Below, piece by piece: positions 34,466 through 42,848 of a DNA stretch of 64,000 bases (positions are counted from its first letter, which is position 1; every line of letters starts with the position of its first letter). Below the pieces are notes generated by a model. It searched no databases and was not told the origin of the DNA. It saw only the letters and a program-made list of their open reading frames with translations. The position numbers and the translations under genes were made by a program. Origin of the DNA: Paractinoplanes bogorensis (GTDB lineage: Bacteria; Actinomycetota; Actinomycetes; Mycobacteriales; Micromonosporaceae); assembly GCF_018829635.1 (NCBI RefSeq), contig NZ_JAHKKG010000021.1, forward strand, positions 40,962 through 104,961, read 5' to 3'.

Positions 34466-35412
34466 CCGCGGGCACCCGCATTCTCGCGATGGGGCACTAC
34501 CAGCCCTCACGGGTCGTCACCAACGACGATCTCGCGGCGACGATCGACACCAACGACGAGTGGATCAAGAGCCGGGTCGGCATCTCGGAGCGGCGCATCG
34601 CCGACAGCGAGACGGTCGCCGACATGGCCACCTTCGCCGCCGAGAAGGCGCTGGCCTCCTCCGGCCTGACCGCGGCCGACATCGACCTGGTCACCGTGGC
34701 CACCTGCTCGTCGATCGACCGCTGCCCCAACGTGGCGACCCGGGTCGCGGCCCGGCTGGGCATCAACGCCCCGGCTGCGTACGACCTGAACACCGCGTGC
34801 TCCGGTTTCTCGTACGCGCTGGGCACCGCCGACCACGCGATCCGGGCCGGTGCCTCGCGCAACGCCCTGGTGATCGGGGCCGAGAAGCTGTCCGACGTCA
34901 CCGACTGGACCAACCGCACGACGGCCGTCCTCTTCGGCGACGGCGCGGGCGCCGCGATCGTCACCGGGGTGCCCGACGGCGAGCAGCCCGGCATCGGCCC
35001 GGTGCTGTGGGGTTCCGCCCCCGAAAAGGGCGACGCCCTGCGCATCGAGGGCTGGCAGCCCTACATCGAGCAGGACGGTCAGACGGTCTTCCGCTGGGCG
35101 ACCACCGCGCTGGCGCCGTTCGCCCTGGAGATCTGCGAGAAGGCCGGCATCAAGCCGTCCGAACTCGCCGCCTTCGTGCCGCACCAGGCCAACACCCGCA
35201 TCATCGACGGCATCGTGAAGCGCCTCGGCCTCGGCCCCGACGTCGTCGTGGCCAAGGACATCGTCTTCTCCGGCAACACCTCCGCGGCCAGTGTGCCGCT
35301 GGCCCTGTCCAAGCTGGTCGAGCGCCGCGAGGTGCCCTCGGGCGCCCCGGTCCTGCTCTTCGGCTTCGGCGGTGGCCTCACCTACGCCGGCCAGGTCGTC
35401 CGCTGTCCCTGA
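34462..35412 (+). CDS. fabH: 3-oxoacyl-ACP synthase III
   Basis: A 316-residue initiating ketosynthase that condenses an acyl-CoA starter with malonyl-ACP. The triad is C113 (NTACSGF), H241 (VPHQAN) and N272 (GNTSAASVP). In actinomycetes FabH often accepts branched starters such as isobutyryl-CoA, which would give iso- and anteiso-fatty acids; this is family knowledge. It is translationally coupled to fabD. Confidence 0.96.
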   Translation: MTAGTRILAMGHYQPSRVVTNDDLAATIDTNDEWIKSRVGISERRIADSETVADMATFAAEKALASSGLTAADIDLVTVATCSSIDRCPNVATRVAARLGINAPAAYDLNTACSGFSYALGTADHAIRAGASRNALVIGAEKLSDVTDWTNRTTAVLFGDGAGAAIVTGVPDGEQPGIGPVLWGSAPEKGDALRIEGWQPYIEQDGQTVFRWATTALAPFALEICEKAGIKPSELAAFVPHQANTRIIDGIVKRLGLGPDVVVAKDIVFSGNTSAASVPLALSKLVERREVPSGAPVLLFGFGGGLTYAGQVVRCP

Positions 35413-35465
35413 CAGCGAACGTCCCGGCCGGAGCAGTCCCCACATCTGAGAGGAAACACCTGACA

Positions 35466-35708
35466 ATGGCTACTCGCGAAGAGATCACCTCGGGCCTCGC
35501 CGAGATCCTCGAGGAGGTCGCCGGCGTGAACCCGGACGACGTCGCCGAGGGCAAGTCCTTCACCGACGACCTGGACGTCGACTCGCTGTCCATGGTCGAG
35601 GTCGTCGTGGCGGCCGAGGAGAAGTTCGGCGTCAAGATCCCCGACAACGAGGTGCAGAACCTCAAGACCGTCGGCGACGCCGTGAACTACATCGAGGCGA
35701 ACCACTGA
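35466..35708 (+). CDS. acpP: Acyl carrier protein
   Basis: An 80-residue acidic four-helix carrier. The phosphopantetheine attachment site is S40 in DLDVDSLSMVE. It carries the growing acyl chain between FabD, FabH and FabF. An AGAGGA ribosome site lies ahead of the ATG, and fabF starts 1 base after its stop, so expression is tightly linked. Confidence 0.96.
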   Translation: MATREEITSGLAEILEEVAGVNPDDVAEGKSFTDDLDVDSLSMVEVVVAAEEKFGVKIPDNEVQNLKTVGDAVNYIEANH

Positions 35709-35709
35709 C

Positions 35710-36936
35710 ATGAGCAATGTCGACGTCGTCGTCACCGGGCTCGGCGCGACCACCCCGTTGGGCGGGGACGTCGCGTCCACCTGGGACGCCATGCTCGCCG
35801 GCCGGTCCGGGGTGGGTCGCCTCACCCTGGACTGGGCCGATCAGCTCACCGTGAAGATCGGCGCCCAGCTCAAGGTCGACCCGTCCGAGGTCATCGACCG
35901 GGTCCGCATGCGCCGCCTGGACCGCTCCGAGGCGATCGCCCTGATCGCCGCCAAGCAGGCCTGGGCCGACTCCGGGCTGGAAGATGCGGGCCTCGACAAG
36001 GAGCGCCTCGCCGTGAGCTTCGGCAGCGGCATAGGGGGTGCCCTCACCCTGCTCAACCAGGACGACATCCTGGAGGAGTCCGGGCAGCGCAAGGTCAGCC
36101 CGCACACGGTGCCGATGCTCATGCCCAACGGGCCGGCGGCCTGGGTCGGCATCGAGTTGCAGGCCCGCGCCGGGGTGCACGCGATGGCCAGCGCCTGCGC
36201 GACCGGCGCCGAGGCCATGTCGCTCGCCCTCGACATCATCCGCTCCGGCCGGGCCGACGTGGTCGTGGCCGGGGGCACCGAGGCGGTGATCCACCCGCTG
36301 CCGTACGCCGGGTTCGCCAACATGCGGGCCATGTCGACCCGCAACGACGAGCCCGAGAAGGCCTCCCGTCCGTGGGACAAGGGCCGCGACGGGTTCGTCT
36401 TCGGCGAGGGGGCCGGCGCGATCGTGCTGGAGCGGGCCGACCACGCCAAGGCCCGCGGTGCGCGGATCTACGCGCGGCTGGCCGGAGCCGGCATCACCTC
36501 GGACGGGTTCGACATCGTCCAGCCCGACCCGGAGTGCAAGGGCGGCATCCGCGCGATGTCCAAGGCGATCCGCGACGCCGGGCTCACCGGCGCCGACATC
36601 GTCCACGTGAACGCGCACGCCACCTCGACCCCGGCCGGCGACATGGGCGAGATCATCGGCATCAAGGCCGCGATCGGCACCCACCCGGTGATCACCTCGA
36701 CCAAGTCGATGTCCGGCCACCTGCTGGGCGCGGCCGGCGCGCTCGAGTCGATCGCCACCATCCTGGCCATCCGGGACAGCGTGGTTCCCCCCACGATCAA
36801 CCTGGACGACCCGGACGACAAGCTCGACCTCGACGTGGCGGCGCACAAGGCCCGTCAGCTCGACATCCCCGCCGCGATGAACAACTCGTTCGGCTTCGGC
36901 GGGCACAACGTGGCGCTGGTCTTCACCCGCCCCTGA
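35710..36936 (+). CDS. fabF: 3-oxoacyl-ACP synthase II
   Basis: A 408-residue elongating ketosynthase with the C163 (SACATGAEAM), H303 (NAHATSTPAGD) and H337 (KSMSGHLLGAAG) triad. It condenses acyl-ACP with malonyl-ACP. The C-terminal NNSFGFGGHN is the family closing loop. It is the last gene of the operon, followed by a strong hairpin. The reductase and dehydratase genes needed to finish each cycle are not in the window. Confidence 0.96.
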   Translation: MSNVDVVVTGLGATTPLGGDVASTWDAMLAGRSGVGRLTLDWADQLTVKIGAQLKVDPSEVIDRVRMRRLDRSEAIALIAAKQAWADSGLEDAGLDKERLAVSFGSGIGGALTLLNQDDILEESGQRKVSPHTVPMLMPNGPAAWVGIELQARAGVHAMASACATGAEAMSLALDIIRSGRADVVVAGGTEAVIHPLPYAGFANMRAMSTRNDEPEKASRPWDKGRDGFVFGEGAGAIVLERADHAKARGARIYARLAGAGITSDGFDIVQPDPECKGGIRAMSKAIRDAGLTGADIVHVNAHATSTPAGDMGEIIGIKAAIGTHPVITSTKSMSGHLLGAAGALESIATILAIRDSVVPPTINLDDPDDKLDLDVAAHKARQLDIPAAMNNSFGFGGHNVALVFTRP

Positions 36937-36943
36937 TCCGGTC

Positions 36944-36979
36944 GGCCTGCCCCGTTCAGCACGCTGTCCGGGGCAGGCC
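36944..36979. terminator. Terminator of the fab operon, overlapping the end of the GH3 gene
   Basis: GGCCTGCCCCG (36944-36954) and CGGGGCAGGCC (36969-36979) form an 11-bp stem. The right arm lies inside the last codons of the converging GH3 gene, so one hairpin serves both. Confidence 0.75.
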
Positions 36980-38686
36980 GGGCACCGCCACCGGAGACTT
37001 GCCGGAGGCCTTCGCCTTGCCCGCCACCACGGCCGCCAGGGCGTTCAGAGAGAGCTTGCTCGACGAGTACGTGGCCACCAGCACCGGCGACTTCGCGGCG
37101 GCCAGCAGGTAGGGCGTGTCCATCATGACCGTCACCCGGGCCGACGGATCGAGGTCGACCGCCTTGTCGCCGTAGCCGACCAGGTGCACCACCGTGCCGC
37201 CGGCCGCCTGGACCTTGAACCCCTGCGCCTGCAGCGCCTTGACCAGGTTGATCCGGGCCACCTCACGGTCGCTGGACGACGTGACGGTGACCGGCCCGCT
37301 CAGCAGCGCCCCCGAGCACGGCCCGCGGAGCAGGGTGATCGAGGCGGCGTCGAGAGCCGCGACCGCCTGCTCGTGCGGCGCCGAGGCCACCACGGTGAGC
37401 GCGGGCTGCGGCTTGGCCGCCGTCCGGAACTTCAGGGTCAGGATGCGGGTGACCGCCTGGGTCAGCCGATCCTTCTTCAGCGAACCGTCCTTGAGCCCGG
37501 CCAGGATGCCGTCGCGGGCCGCCCCGAGGTCCGGCGGCATGAGCAGCATGTCGTTGCCAGCGTTGAGCGCGCGTACGGCCGCCTCACCGGCCGGCCACTT
37601 CATCGCGGGCGGCATGTTCATCGCGTCGGTCACCGCGACGCCGGTGAACTTGAGCTGCCCCCGCAGCACGTCCGTCATGATCTTTTTGGAGAAGGTCGCC
37701 GGTACGCCCTTGTCGAACGCCTGCAGGTCGAGGTGCCCCGACATCACGACACCGGCCCCCGCGCCCACTCCGGACTGGAACGGCGGCAGATCCTGCGTGG
37801 TCCAGGCCGCCTTGCTCTGCGCCACCACCGGCAGCGTCTCGTGGCTGTCCCCGCTGGTGTGCCCGTGCCCGGGGAAGTGCTTGAGCCCGGCCGCGACCCC
37901 GGCCCCCTGCAGCCCGCGTACGGCCGCAGCGACCTGCTGGCTGTTGGCCTTGGGGTCGGAGCCGAACGAGCGCGATCCGATCACGGTGTTGGCCGGTGGG
38001 CCGAGGGTGTCGGCCACCGGGGCGAAATCGACGGTGATGCCCATCGCGGCCAGTTCCTCGCCGGCCGCGCGCCAGGCCGCCTCGGTGAGCTTGGGCTGAC
38101 CGGCCGCCCCGGCCCCCATGGCCGACGGCAGCATGGTGACGCCCTCGGTGACCCGGGTGACGACCCCGTACTCCTGGTCGGTGCCGATCATCAGCGGCGC
38201 CCCGCCGGGTAGTTGACGGGCGGCCGCCTGCAGGCCGTCGGTGAGCTCGCGGACCTGCTTCGGGTTCTCGACGTTGGTCGTCGGGTTGGTGGCACCGGTC
38301 GGGTCCTTGGCGGTGAAGCCGACCAGGATCAGGCCGCCCAGGTGGTACTTGGCGATCATCTCGGCCGGCGTGTTCACCCCGGCCAGGCCCTGGTTGCCCG
38401 CGGCCGAGCCCTGGTCGACGACGGTCGCGTTGCTGCCGTACGCGTACGGCATGAGCACCTGACCGGCCAGGTCGGCGTCGCTCATCGCGGCCACCGCGGC
38501 CGCCGCCTGCTCGGCCGGGTCACCGGCCACGGCGTCGGCCGACGCCTCGGGGACCGCCGAGGGCACGACCGCCGGAGCCGAGGAGACCTGAGGTGACGCC
38601 GGCTTGTCGTCGGAGCCACAGGCCGCGGCGGCCAGCACGAGCGGGACGACCAGCGCGGCGCGCGCAAACCTGTTCACGATCGCCAT
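36956..38686 (-). CDS. GH3-family lipoprotein, beta-N-acetylglucosaminidase (NagZ)-like
   Basis: A 576-residue lipoprotein. The signal ends in a lipobox (VLAAAAC-GSDD), placing a lipid on Cys near residue 23. The catalytic domain carries LKHFPGHGHTSGDSHETLP, the NagZ-type loop whose Asp/His pair acts as general acid-base, and VAVTDAMNM, which supplies the nucleophile Asp. Unlike enteric NagZ it has a C-terminal domain of about 200 residues, as in actinobacterial and Bacillus homologues, and acts outside the membrane. It probably trims muropeptides or chitin oligomers. The ATG at 38686 directly precedes the charged start of the signal. Confidence 0.88.
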   Translation of the reverse strand: MAIVNRFARAALVVPLVLAAAACGSDDKPASPQVSSAPAVVPSAVPEASADAVAGDPAEQAAAAVAAMSDADLAGQVLMPYAYGSNATVVDQGSAAGNQGLAGVNTPAEMIAKYHLGGLILVGFTAKDPTGATNPTTNVENPKQVRELTDGLQAAARQLPGGAPLMIGTDQEYGVVTRVTEGVTMLPSAMGAGAAGQPKLTEAAWRAAGEELAAMGITVDFAPVADTLGPPANTVIGSRSFGSDPKANSQQVAAAVRGLQGAGVAAGLKHFPGHGHTSGDSHETLPVVAQSKAAWTTQDLPPFQSGVGAGAGVVMSGHLDLQAFDKGVPATFSKKIMTDVLRGQLKFTGVAVTDAMNMPPAMKWPAGEAAVRALNAGNDMLLMPPDLGAARDGILAGLKDGSLKKDRLTQAVTRILTLKFRTAAKPQPALTVVASAPHEQAVAALDAASITLLRGPCSGALLSGPVTVTSSSDREVARINLVKALQAQGFKVQAAGGTVVHLVGYGDKAVDLDPSARVTVMMDTPYLLAAAKSPVLVATYSSSKLSLNALAAVVAGKAKASGKSPVAVPGLPRTAC

Positions 38687-38768
38687 TCGATCAGGGTGCG
38701 GACAGCGGGGCATCCCCGGGGGCCATTCCGGCGTTTGCCCCCTTTTCGAGCCGGCCGGGTCAGCCTGG

Positions 38769-39260
38769 TCAGCCGACCCGCGTCAGGAGCGTTACCGGAG
38801 CGCCGTCGCCGGCGTACCGATAGGGCTCGAGTTCGGCGTCCCAGGCGCTGCCGAGGGCCTTTTCCAGGGCATGCGAAAGGGCCTCCGGCGCTCGCGCGGA
38901 GGCCATGATCGAGCGCAACCGGTCCTCGCCGATCTGGATGTCGCCCGACGCGCCCATGATCCCGTGAAAGAGGCCGCGACCCGGGACGTGCATGAAACGC
39001 TCGCCGTCTACACCCGGGCTCGGTTCCTCGGTCACCTCAAAACGGATCATGGGCCACTGCCGGAGGGCAGCAGCCAGCTCGGCGCCAGTACCGGACCGTC
39101 CGGTCCAGCTGCACTCGGCGCGCCGCATGCCGGGGTCGACCGGCTGCGTCGTCCAATGCAGCGTGACCGGCGCGGTGAGTACGCGCGCGATCGCCCACTC
39201 GACGTGTTGGCACACGGCGAGTGGGGTCGAGTGGACGTATACGACGCCACACGTTGGCAC
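38769..39260 (-). CDS. DUF3145 family protein
   Basis: A 163-residue actinobacteria-specific protein: CGVVYVHSTPLAVCQHVEWAIARVL, then AELAAALRQWPMIRFEVTEEPSPGVDGERFMHVPGRGLFHGIMGASGDIQIGEDRLRSIMA. In Streptomyces it also lies just after the fabDH-acpP-fabF cluster, here separated only by the GH3 gene. Function is unknown; the synteny suggests a link with lipid synthesis. It is cytoplasmic and soluble by sequence. Confidence 0.88.
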   Translation of the reverse strand: MPTCGVVYVHSTPLAVCQHVEWAIARVLTAPVTLHWTTQPVDPGMRRAECSWTGRSGTGAELAAALRQWPMIRFEVTEEPSPGVDGERFMHVPGRGLFHGIMGASGDIQIGEDRLRSIMASARAPEALSHALEKALGSAWDAELEPYRYAGDGAPVTLLTRVG

Positions 39261-39494
39261 GGTGACCTCCCGAAGACCGAGGTGCGTCTTCCCCTACGAC
39301 CTCGACCGCGGTTGATCGTGTCCCATGATGCCGGTTGGTACGGATGGTGCGCCAGAGAATCGGCAACATCGACATCGGAACGGCCGTAGTGGCACACCCT
39401 GCACAACGCTTCAACCTGCTCGGACGGCACGGTCCCCCGAGCATCGTGTAGAGTTGCCACGGCCTTTTTTCTGCTTTTCCCAAGGAGTTCCGCC

Positions 39495-39821
39495 GTGGCG
39501 AGCAACACCTCAAAGACCGCCCGCGCATCAGTCCGCGCCGGCCAGGGATCCGGCGGCGCTCTGAGCGTGCTGGGTGAGTACAAGTACCTCATCCCCCTCG
39601 CCAACGGCACCTTCGCCTACGTGCGAAACCTGACCAACGGCAAGACCGCGCACCTCAAGACCAACTCCGACGCATTCGTCGAGGAGATCCGGGTGCTGGC
39701 CGCCGCCGGTCACGGTGCCAAGATCCGCGCCGAGCTGACCGCGCTCGACGAGGAGAACCCGACGCACGGCTGGGGTGCCACCGAGAAGCGCCTGGTCGAC
39801 GCCGGCGTCTTCGAGGGCTGA
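39495..39821 (+). CDS. Conserved small hypothetical protein
   Basis: A 108-residue basic-to-neutral protein (LGEYKYLIPLANGTFAYVRNLTNGKTAHLKTNSDAFVEEIRVLAAAGHGAKIRAELTALDE). It has a classic AAGGAG site before a GTG start, strong codon bias and its own terminator with a T-run, all signs of a well-expressed gene. I do not know its function. The 234 bases upstream (39261-39494) hold no gene and must contain its promoter. Confidence 0.8.
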   Translation: MASNTSKTARASVRAGQGSGGALSVLGEYKYLIPLANGTFAYVRNLTNGKTAHLKTNSDAFVEEIRVLAAAGHGAKIRAELTALDEENPTHGWGATEKRLVDAGVFEG

Positions 39822-39837
39822 TCCGCTCTCAACGCAG

Positions 39838-39873
39838 AGGCGCCTGCCGGCTACGGCCGACAGGCGCCTTTTT
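39838..39873 (+). terminator. Rho-independent terminator
   Basis: AGGCGCCTG (39838-39846) pairs with CAGGCGCCT (39861-39869), followed by a run of five T (39869-39873). It immediately follows the small gene. Confidence 0.92.
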
Positions 39874-39936
39874 GCATCTTCTGGTGATCATCCCACCGAG
39901 ATCACCGAGGCAGGATATTGCCGAAAACCTGACATA

Positions 39937-40557
39937 TCACGGCAAAAGTTCGACGACACCGGTGTCCAGGTCGTAGACGGCACCCACCACGTCGACCCGT
40001 CCGGCCGCGACCGCGTCGGCCACCACGTCGACGCCGCTCATCCGCCGGGCCGTGCGGCCCACGTGCGCCCGCATCGCCTTGTCGGACGCCTCCGGGTCGT
40101 CCACGCCGACCGCGCGGACGGCCGGGGCGATCTCGTCGACCAGATAGCCGATGTCGCCGGCCGGGATCTCACCCGCCCGCAGAGCCGCGACGGTCGCCAT
40201 CACCGCCCCGCAGCGCTTGTGCCCCAGCACCATGATCAGCGGCACGCCGAGCTCGGCCACCGCGAAGCCCACCGACCCGAGCACCGCCCGGTCGACCACG
40301 TGCCCGCCCGATCGCACGACGCAGATCGACCCGAAGGTCTGGTCGAAGATCGCCTCGAGCGGCACTCGCGAGTCGATGCACCCCAGCACCACCGCGTGCG
40401 GCTGCTGGCGCCCGGACGAGGCCGCGGCGGCCGAGACCTGGTGCCCGTGCTCGGGCCGGCCGGTCACGAAACGCTTGTTGCCCGCGACCAGCTCAGCCAG
40501 GGCTTCTTTGGCATTGGTGATCGGAACGGCGGGCCCCGCCGACGGGTCGGTCGTCAT
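39937..40557 (-). CDS. Beta-class carbonic anhydrase
   Basis: A 206-residue zinc enzyme interconverting CO2 and bicarbonate. Zinc ligands are C60 in LGCIDSRVP, H113 and C116 in LGHKRCGAV; D62 and R64 form the conserved catalytic dyad. The ATG at 40557 was chosen; ten further codons upstream are open but unlike the family. It supplies bicarbonate for carboxylases such as those feeding fatty-acid synthesis, an inference. It is single, with its 3' end facing a strong terminator. Confidence 0.94.
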   Translation of the reverse strand: MTTDPSAGPAVPITNAKEALAELVAGNKRFVTGRPEHGHQVSAAAASSGRQQPHAVVLGCIDSRVPLEAIFDQTFGSICVVRSGGHVVDRAVLGSVGFAVAELGVPLIMVLGHKRCGAVMATVAALRAGEIPAGDIGYLVDEIAPAVRAVGVDDPEASDKAMRAHVGRTARRMSGVDVVADAVAAGRVDVVGAVYDLDTGVVELLP

Positions 40558-40729
40558 ACGAGTGATTCTGGCCCAGTTCGGCCCCATGAACAGTGAGTGC
40601 GAGCCAACTCACGTTCCGCAGGGGACTTTCGGCCCTACCGCGCCGTATCTCCGGTGGCATTTCGGGTGATCGTGAGTGATGCTTATTACCCGCGGGTACA
40701 GGCGGGGCGTGACTGTCCTGGAGGTGCCC

Positions 40730-41692
40730 ATGACGCAGCGTTCGGAGTTGACGCTCGACGACGGCGTAAAGCTGTCCGTCGAGATCGACGGCCCGGCCGG
40801 CGCCGACCTCACCGTCGTGCTGCTGCACGGCTGGTGCCAGGACAAACGCACCTGGCAGCACCAGCGCGCGGCCCTGCGCCGGCTCGGCTCCCACCGCCCC
40901 CGTGTGATCGCCTACGACACCCGCGGCCACGGCCGTTCCGGCGCGACCCGGCTCGACTCGGCCACCCTGGGCCGGCTCGGCGACGACCTGGCCGCGGTCC
41001 TGGCCCGCTACGCCCCGAGCGGCCCGCTCGTGCTGGCCGGCCATTCGCTCGGCGGCATGACGATCATGGAGTACGCCCACCGCAACCCGGACCAGTTCGC
41101 CGACCGGGTGGCCGGCCTGCTGTTCGCGTCGACCACGGCCGAGGGGCACACGCACACCCGCTACGGCCTGCCCGAGCCCCTCGCCGCCCTGATGCGCGCG
41201 GGCGAGACGATCGGCGCGGGCGTGCTGGCCCGCTCCGGCGCGTGGTGCCCCCAGCGTGCCCTGCTGCCCGCCCTGCGCCCCGCGGCACGCTGGCTGCTGC
41301 TGGGCGACGGCCACCCCGGCGATGCCCTCGACATCACCATGCGCTGCTTCGCCCGTACGACGCTGCGCTCGATCGGTGGTTTCCGGGCCTCGATCGGCGC
41401 CCAGCAACGGCTGGACACTCTCGCCGCCCTGGGCGACGTGCCCGCCGCCGTGCTGGTCGGGCAGCGTGACCGCCTGACCCCACCCGCGTGCGCCGAGTCG
41501 ATCGCGGCCGCCCTCCCCCACGCCACCCTGACGGTGCTGCCGCGGGCCGGCCACATGCTGCCGCTCGAACGCCCCGACGAGGTCTCCGCGGCACTCGCGG
41601 CCATCGTCAAGCAGGCGACCCGCGGGCTCGGCGCCCAACGCCGGCGCGCCGCCCGGGCTCGCCGCGCCGCGGCCCACGAGCAGGCCGCTTAG
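40730..41692 (+). CDS. Alpha/beta-fold hydrolase
   Basis: A 320-residue hydrolase. The nucleophile elbow is GHSLGG, the oxyanion region is LLHGWCQDKRTW, the acid is probably the Asp in GQRDRLTPP, and the His is in RAGHMLPLERP. The C-terminal 25 residues are Arg/Ala-rich, an unusual basic tail. The substrate is unknown; related proteins include esterases and haloperoxidase-like enzymes. The ATG at 40730 has GGAGG six bases upstream. It is followed at once by two DnaA-box sequences. Confidence 0.87.
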   Translation: MTQRSELTLDDGVKLSVEIDGPAGADLTVVLLHGWCQDKRTWQHQRAALRRLGSHRPRVIAYDTRGHGRSGATRLDSATLGRLGDDLAAVLARYAPSGPLVLAGHSLGGMTIMEYAHRNPDQFADRVAGLLFASTTAEGHTHTRYGLPEPLAALMRAGETIGAGVLARSGAWCPQRALLPALRPAARWLLLGDGHPGDALDITMRCFARTTLRSIGGFRASIGAQQRLDTLAALGDVPAAVLVGQRDRLTPPACAESIAAALPHATLTVLPRAGHMLPLERPDEVSAALAAIVKQATRGLGAQRRRAARARRAAAHEQAA

Positions 41693-41718
41693 TTATCCAC
41701 ATTCCGGAGTTGTCCACA
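41693..41718 (+). promoter_or_regulatory. Two DnaA-box sequences just after the hydrolase stop
   Basis: TTATCCACA (41693-41701), the perfect E. coli-type box, and TTGTCCACA (41710-41718), the actinomycete form, lie on the same strand 17 bases apart, overlapping the region of the hydrolase stop codon. No dnaA or dnaN gene is near. Binding is inferred from consensus. Confidence 0.5.
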
Positions 41719-41779
41719 GGGCGCAAGCCAAGATCGCCAAATCTCGTCAGAATGGTCGAGGCCGGGGGCCCCCTGAGGG

Positions 41780-41905
41780 AGGGCGGGCTCTGCGAGCGCG
41801 GGCGGGCGGGCTCTGCGAGCGCGGGCGGGCTCTGCGAGCGCGGGCGGGCGGGCTCTGCGAGCGCGGGCGGGCTCTGCGAAGGAGGGCGGGGCTCTGCGAG
41901 CGCGC
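41780..41905. repeat. GC-rich tandem repeats between converging genes
   Basis: CTCTGCGA recurs at 41788, 41811, 41830, 41853, 41872 and 41892, giving spacings of 23, 19, 23, 19 and 20 bases. The basic unit is therefore about 42 bases (23+19), made of GGGCGGG blocks and CTCTGCGAGCGC. The array fills the gap between the hydrolase and SRPBCC genes. One strand is extremely G-rich. Confidence 0.85.
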
Positions 41906-41917
41906 GATCTTCGACGA

Positions 41918-42382
41918 CTACTCGGTCAGCGTCTTGGCCAGGGCCTCGAGCAGGTATTCGGTGCCGCCGCGGCGCTTGGTCACGTCGTCCAGGCCGTCCA
42001 GGTAGACGCCCTGCTCGGTGATCGCGAAGTCGGTGCCGCCGCCCGGCGCCGCGGCGAATTCGACGGTGGCGACCGATACCGAGATCCGGGCGCCGTTCAT
42101 GGTCATCTCGTACGTGTAGACCAGCCGCTCGCCCGGGACGATGTCGGTGTAGGTGGCGAAGTAGCCGTACTCCGTACCGTCGGCGAACACGGTCACAGCA
42201 GTTTCGCGGCCACCCTCGCGGAAGTCGAACGACTTGCCCTTCTGCCGGGTGGTGCCGTCGGGCGAGCCGAACCACCGGTCCTTGGCCGCGGGGTCGGCGA
42301 ACGCCTGGAACACCCGGGACGGCGCGGCCGGGTAGTGCCTCTCGAGCCGGAACGTGTCGTGCTGGGAGCTGCGCGTGGTCAT
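41918..42382 (-). CDS. SRPBCC (AHSA1-like) domain protein
   Basis: A 154-residue START-like protein: RLERHYPAAPSRVFQAFADPAAKDRWF, then VFADGTEYGYFATYTDIVPGERLVYTYEMTMNGARISVSVATVEF and LLEALAKTL. The fold makes a hydrophobic ligand cavity. It is encoded downstream of an ArsR regulator with an ATGA overlap, a very common pair in which the regulator controls the SRPBCC gene. The ligand is unknown. Confidence 0.9.
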   Translation of the reverse strand: MTTRSSQHDTFRLERHYPAAPSRVFQAFADPAAKDRWFGSPDGTTRQKGKSFDFREGGRETAVTVFADGTEYGYFATYTDIVPGERLVYTYEMTMNGARISVSVATVEFAAAPGGGTDFAITEQGVYLDGLDDVTKRRGGTEYLLEALAKTLTE

Positions 42383-42702
42383 GATTCCTCCAGGAAGTCA
42401 CCGAGGCGGTCGAGGCGGCTCAACCATCCGGCCCGGCGTTCGGCGATCCACTGCTCGGCCGCGTTCAGCGCCGCCGGCTCGAGGTAGCACGTGCGCACCC
42501 GTCCGGTCTTCTGCGACCGCACGAGTCCGCTCTCCTCGAGCACACGCAGGTGCTGCATCACCGCGGGCAGCGACATCGCCAGCGGCTCGGCCAGCTGTTT
42601 CACGGTGGCCGGGCCGCGACTGAGCCGGTCGACCATGTTGCGGCGGCTGCCGTCGGCGAGCGCCGCGAACATCAGGTCGAGCGAGGGCGAATGGTTAAGC
42701 AC
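42379..42702 (-). CDS. ArsR-family transcriptional regulator
   Basis: A 107-residue winged-helix repressor: FAALADGSRRNMVDRLSRGPATVKQLAEPLAMSLPAVMQHLRVLEESGLVRSQKTGRVRTCYLE. It lacks the ELCVCDL metal site of classic ArsR, so it senses something other than arsenite. The GTG at 42702 lies inside a perfect 6+6 inverted repeat (42695-42710), so its own binding would block transcription or translation. Coupled by ATGA to the SRPBCC gene. Confidence 0.9.
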   Translation of the reverse strand: MLNHSPSLDLMFAALADGSRRNMVDRLSRGPATVKQLAEPLAMSLPAVMQHLRVLEESGLVRSQKTGRVRTCYLEPAALNAAEQWIAERRAGWLSRLDRLGDFLEES

Positions 42703-42710
42703 TCGCTTAA
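42695..42710 (-). promoter_or_regulatory. Operator TTAAGC-N4-GCTTAA over the ArsR start codon
   Basis: TTAAGC (42695-42700) and GCTTAA (42705-42710) form a perfect palindrome with a 4-base centre. It is strikingly AT-rich locally and covers the GTG start, which fits ArsR autoregulation. Confidence 0.65.
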
Positions 42711-42848
42711 GTATTGGCGTTTCGGCGCCGATGTCAAGGCCGGGTGAGACGGGACGGGCGTCGAAGGAGTAAGTTCGAGTGCTCCCTTTTACGCGAGCAC
42801 GCTGCCCGAACGCGTGCACCCGGGAGCCGGAAAGAGAGATTCACCGCC

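Noticed and set aside
41693..41718. Chromosomal origin of replication
   Set aside because: Only two DnaA boxes, no AT-rich unwinding element and no dnaA, dnaN, gyrB or rpmH nearby.
42703..42848. Rifamycin-associated element upstream of the HelD-like gene
   Set aside because: No GGGGC-type palindrome of the known kind was found; only a weak GTGCTC/GAGCAC inverted repeat near 42779-42800.
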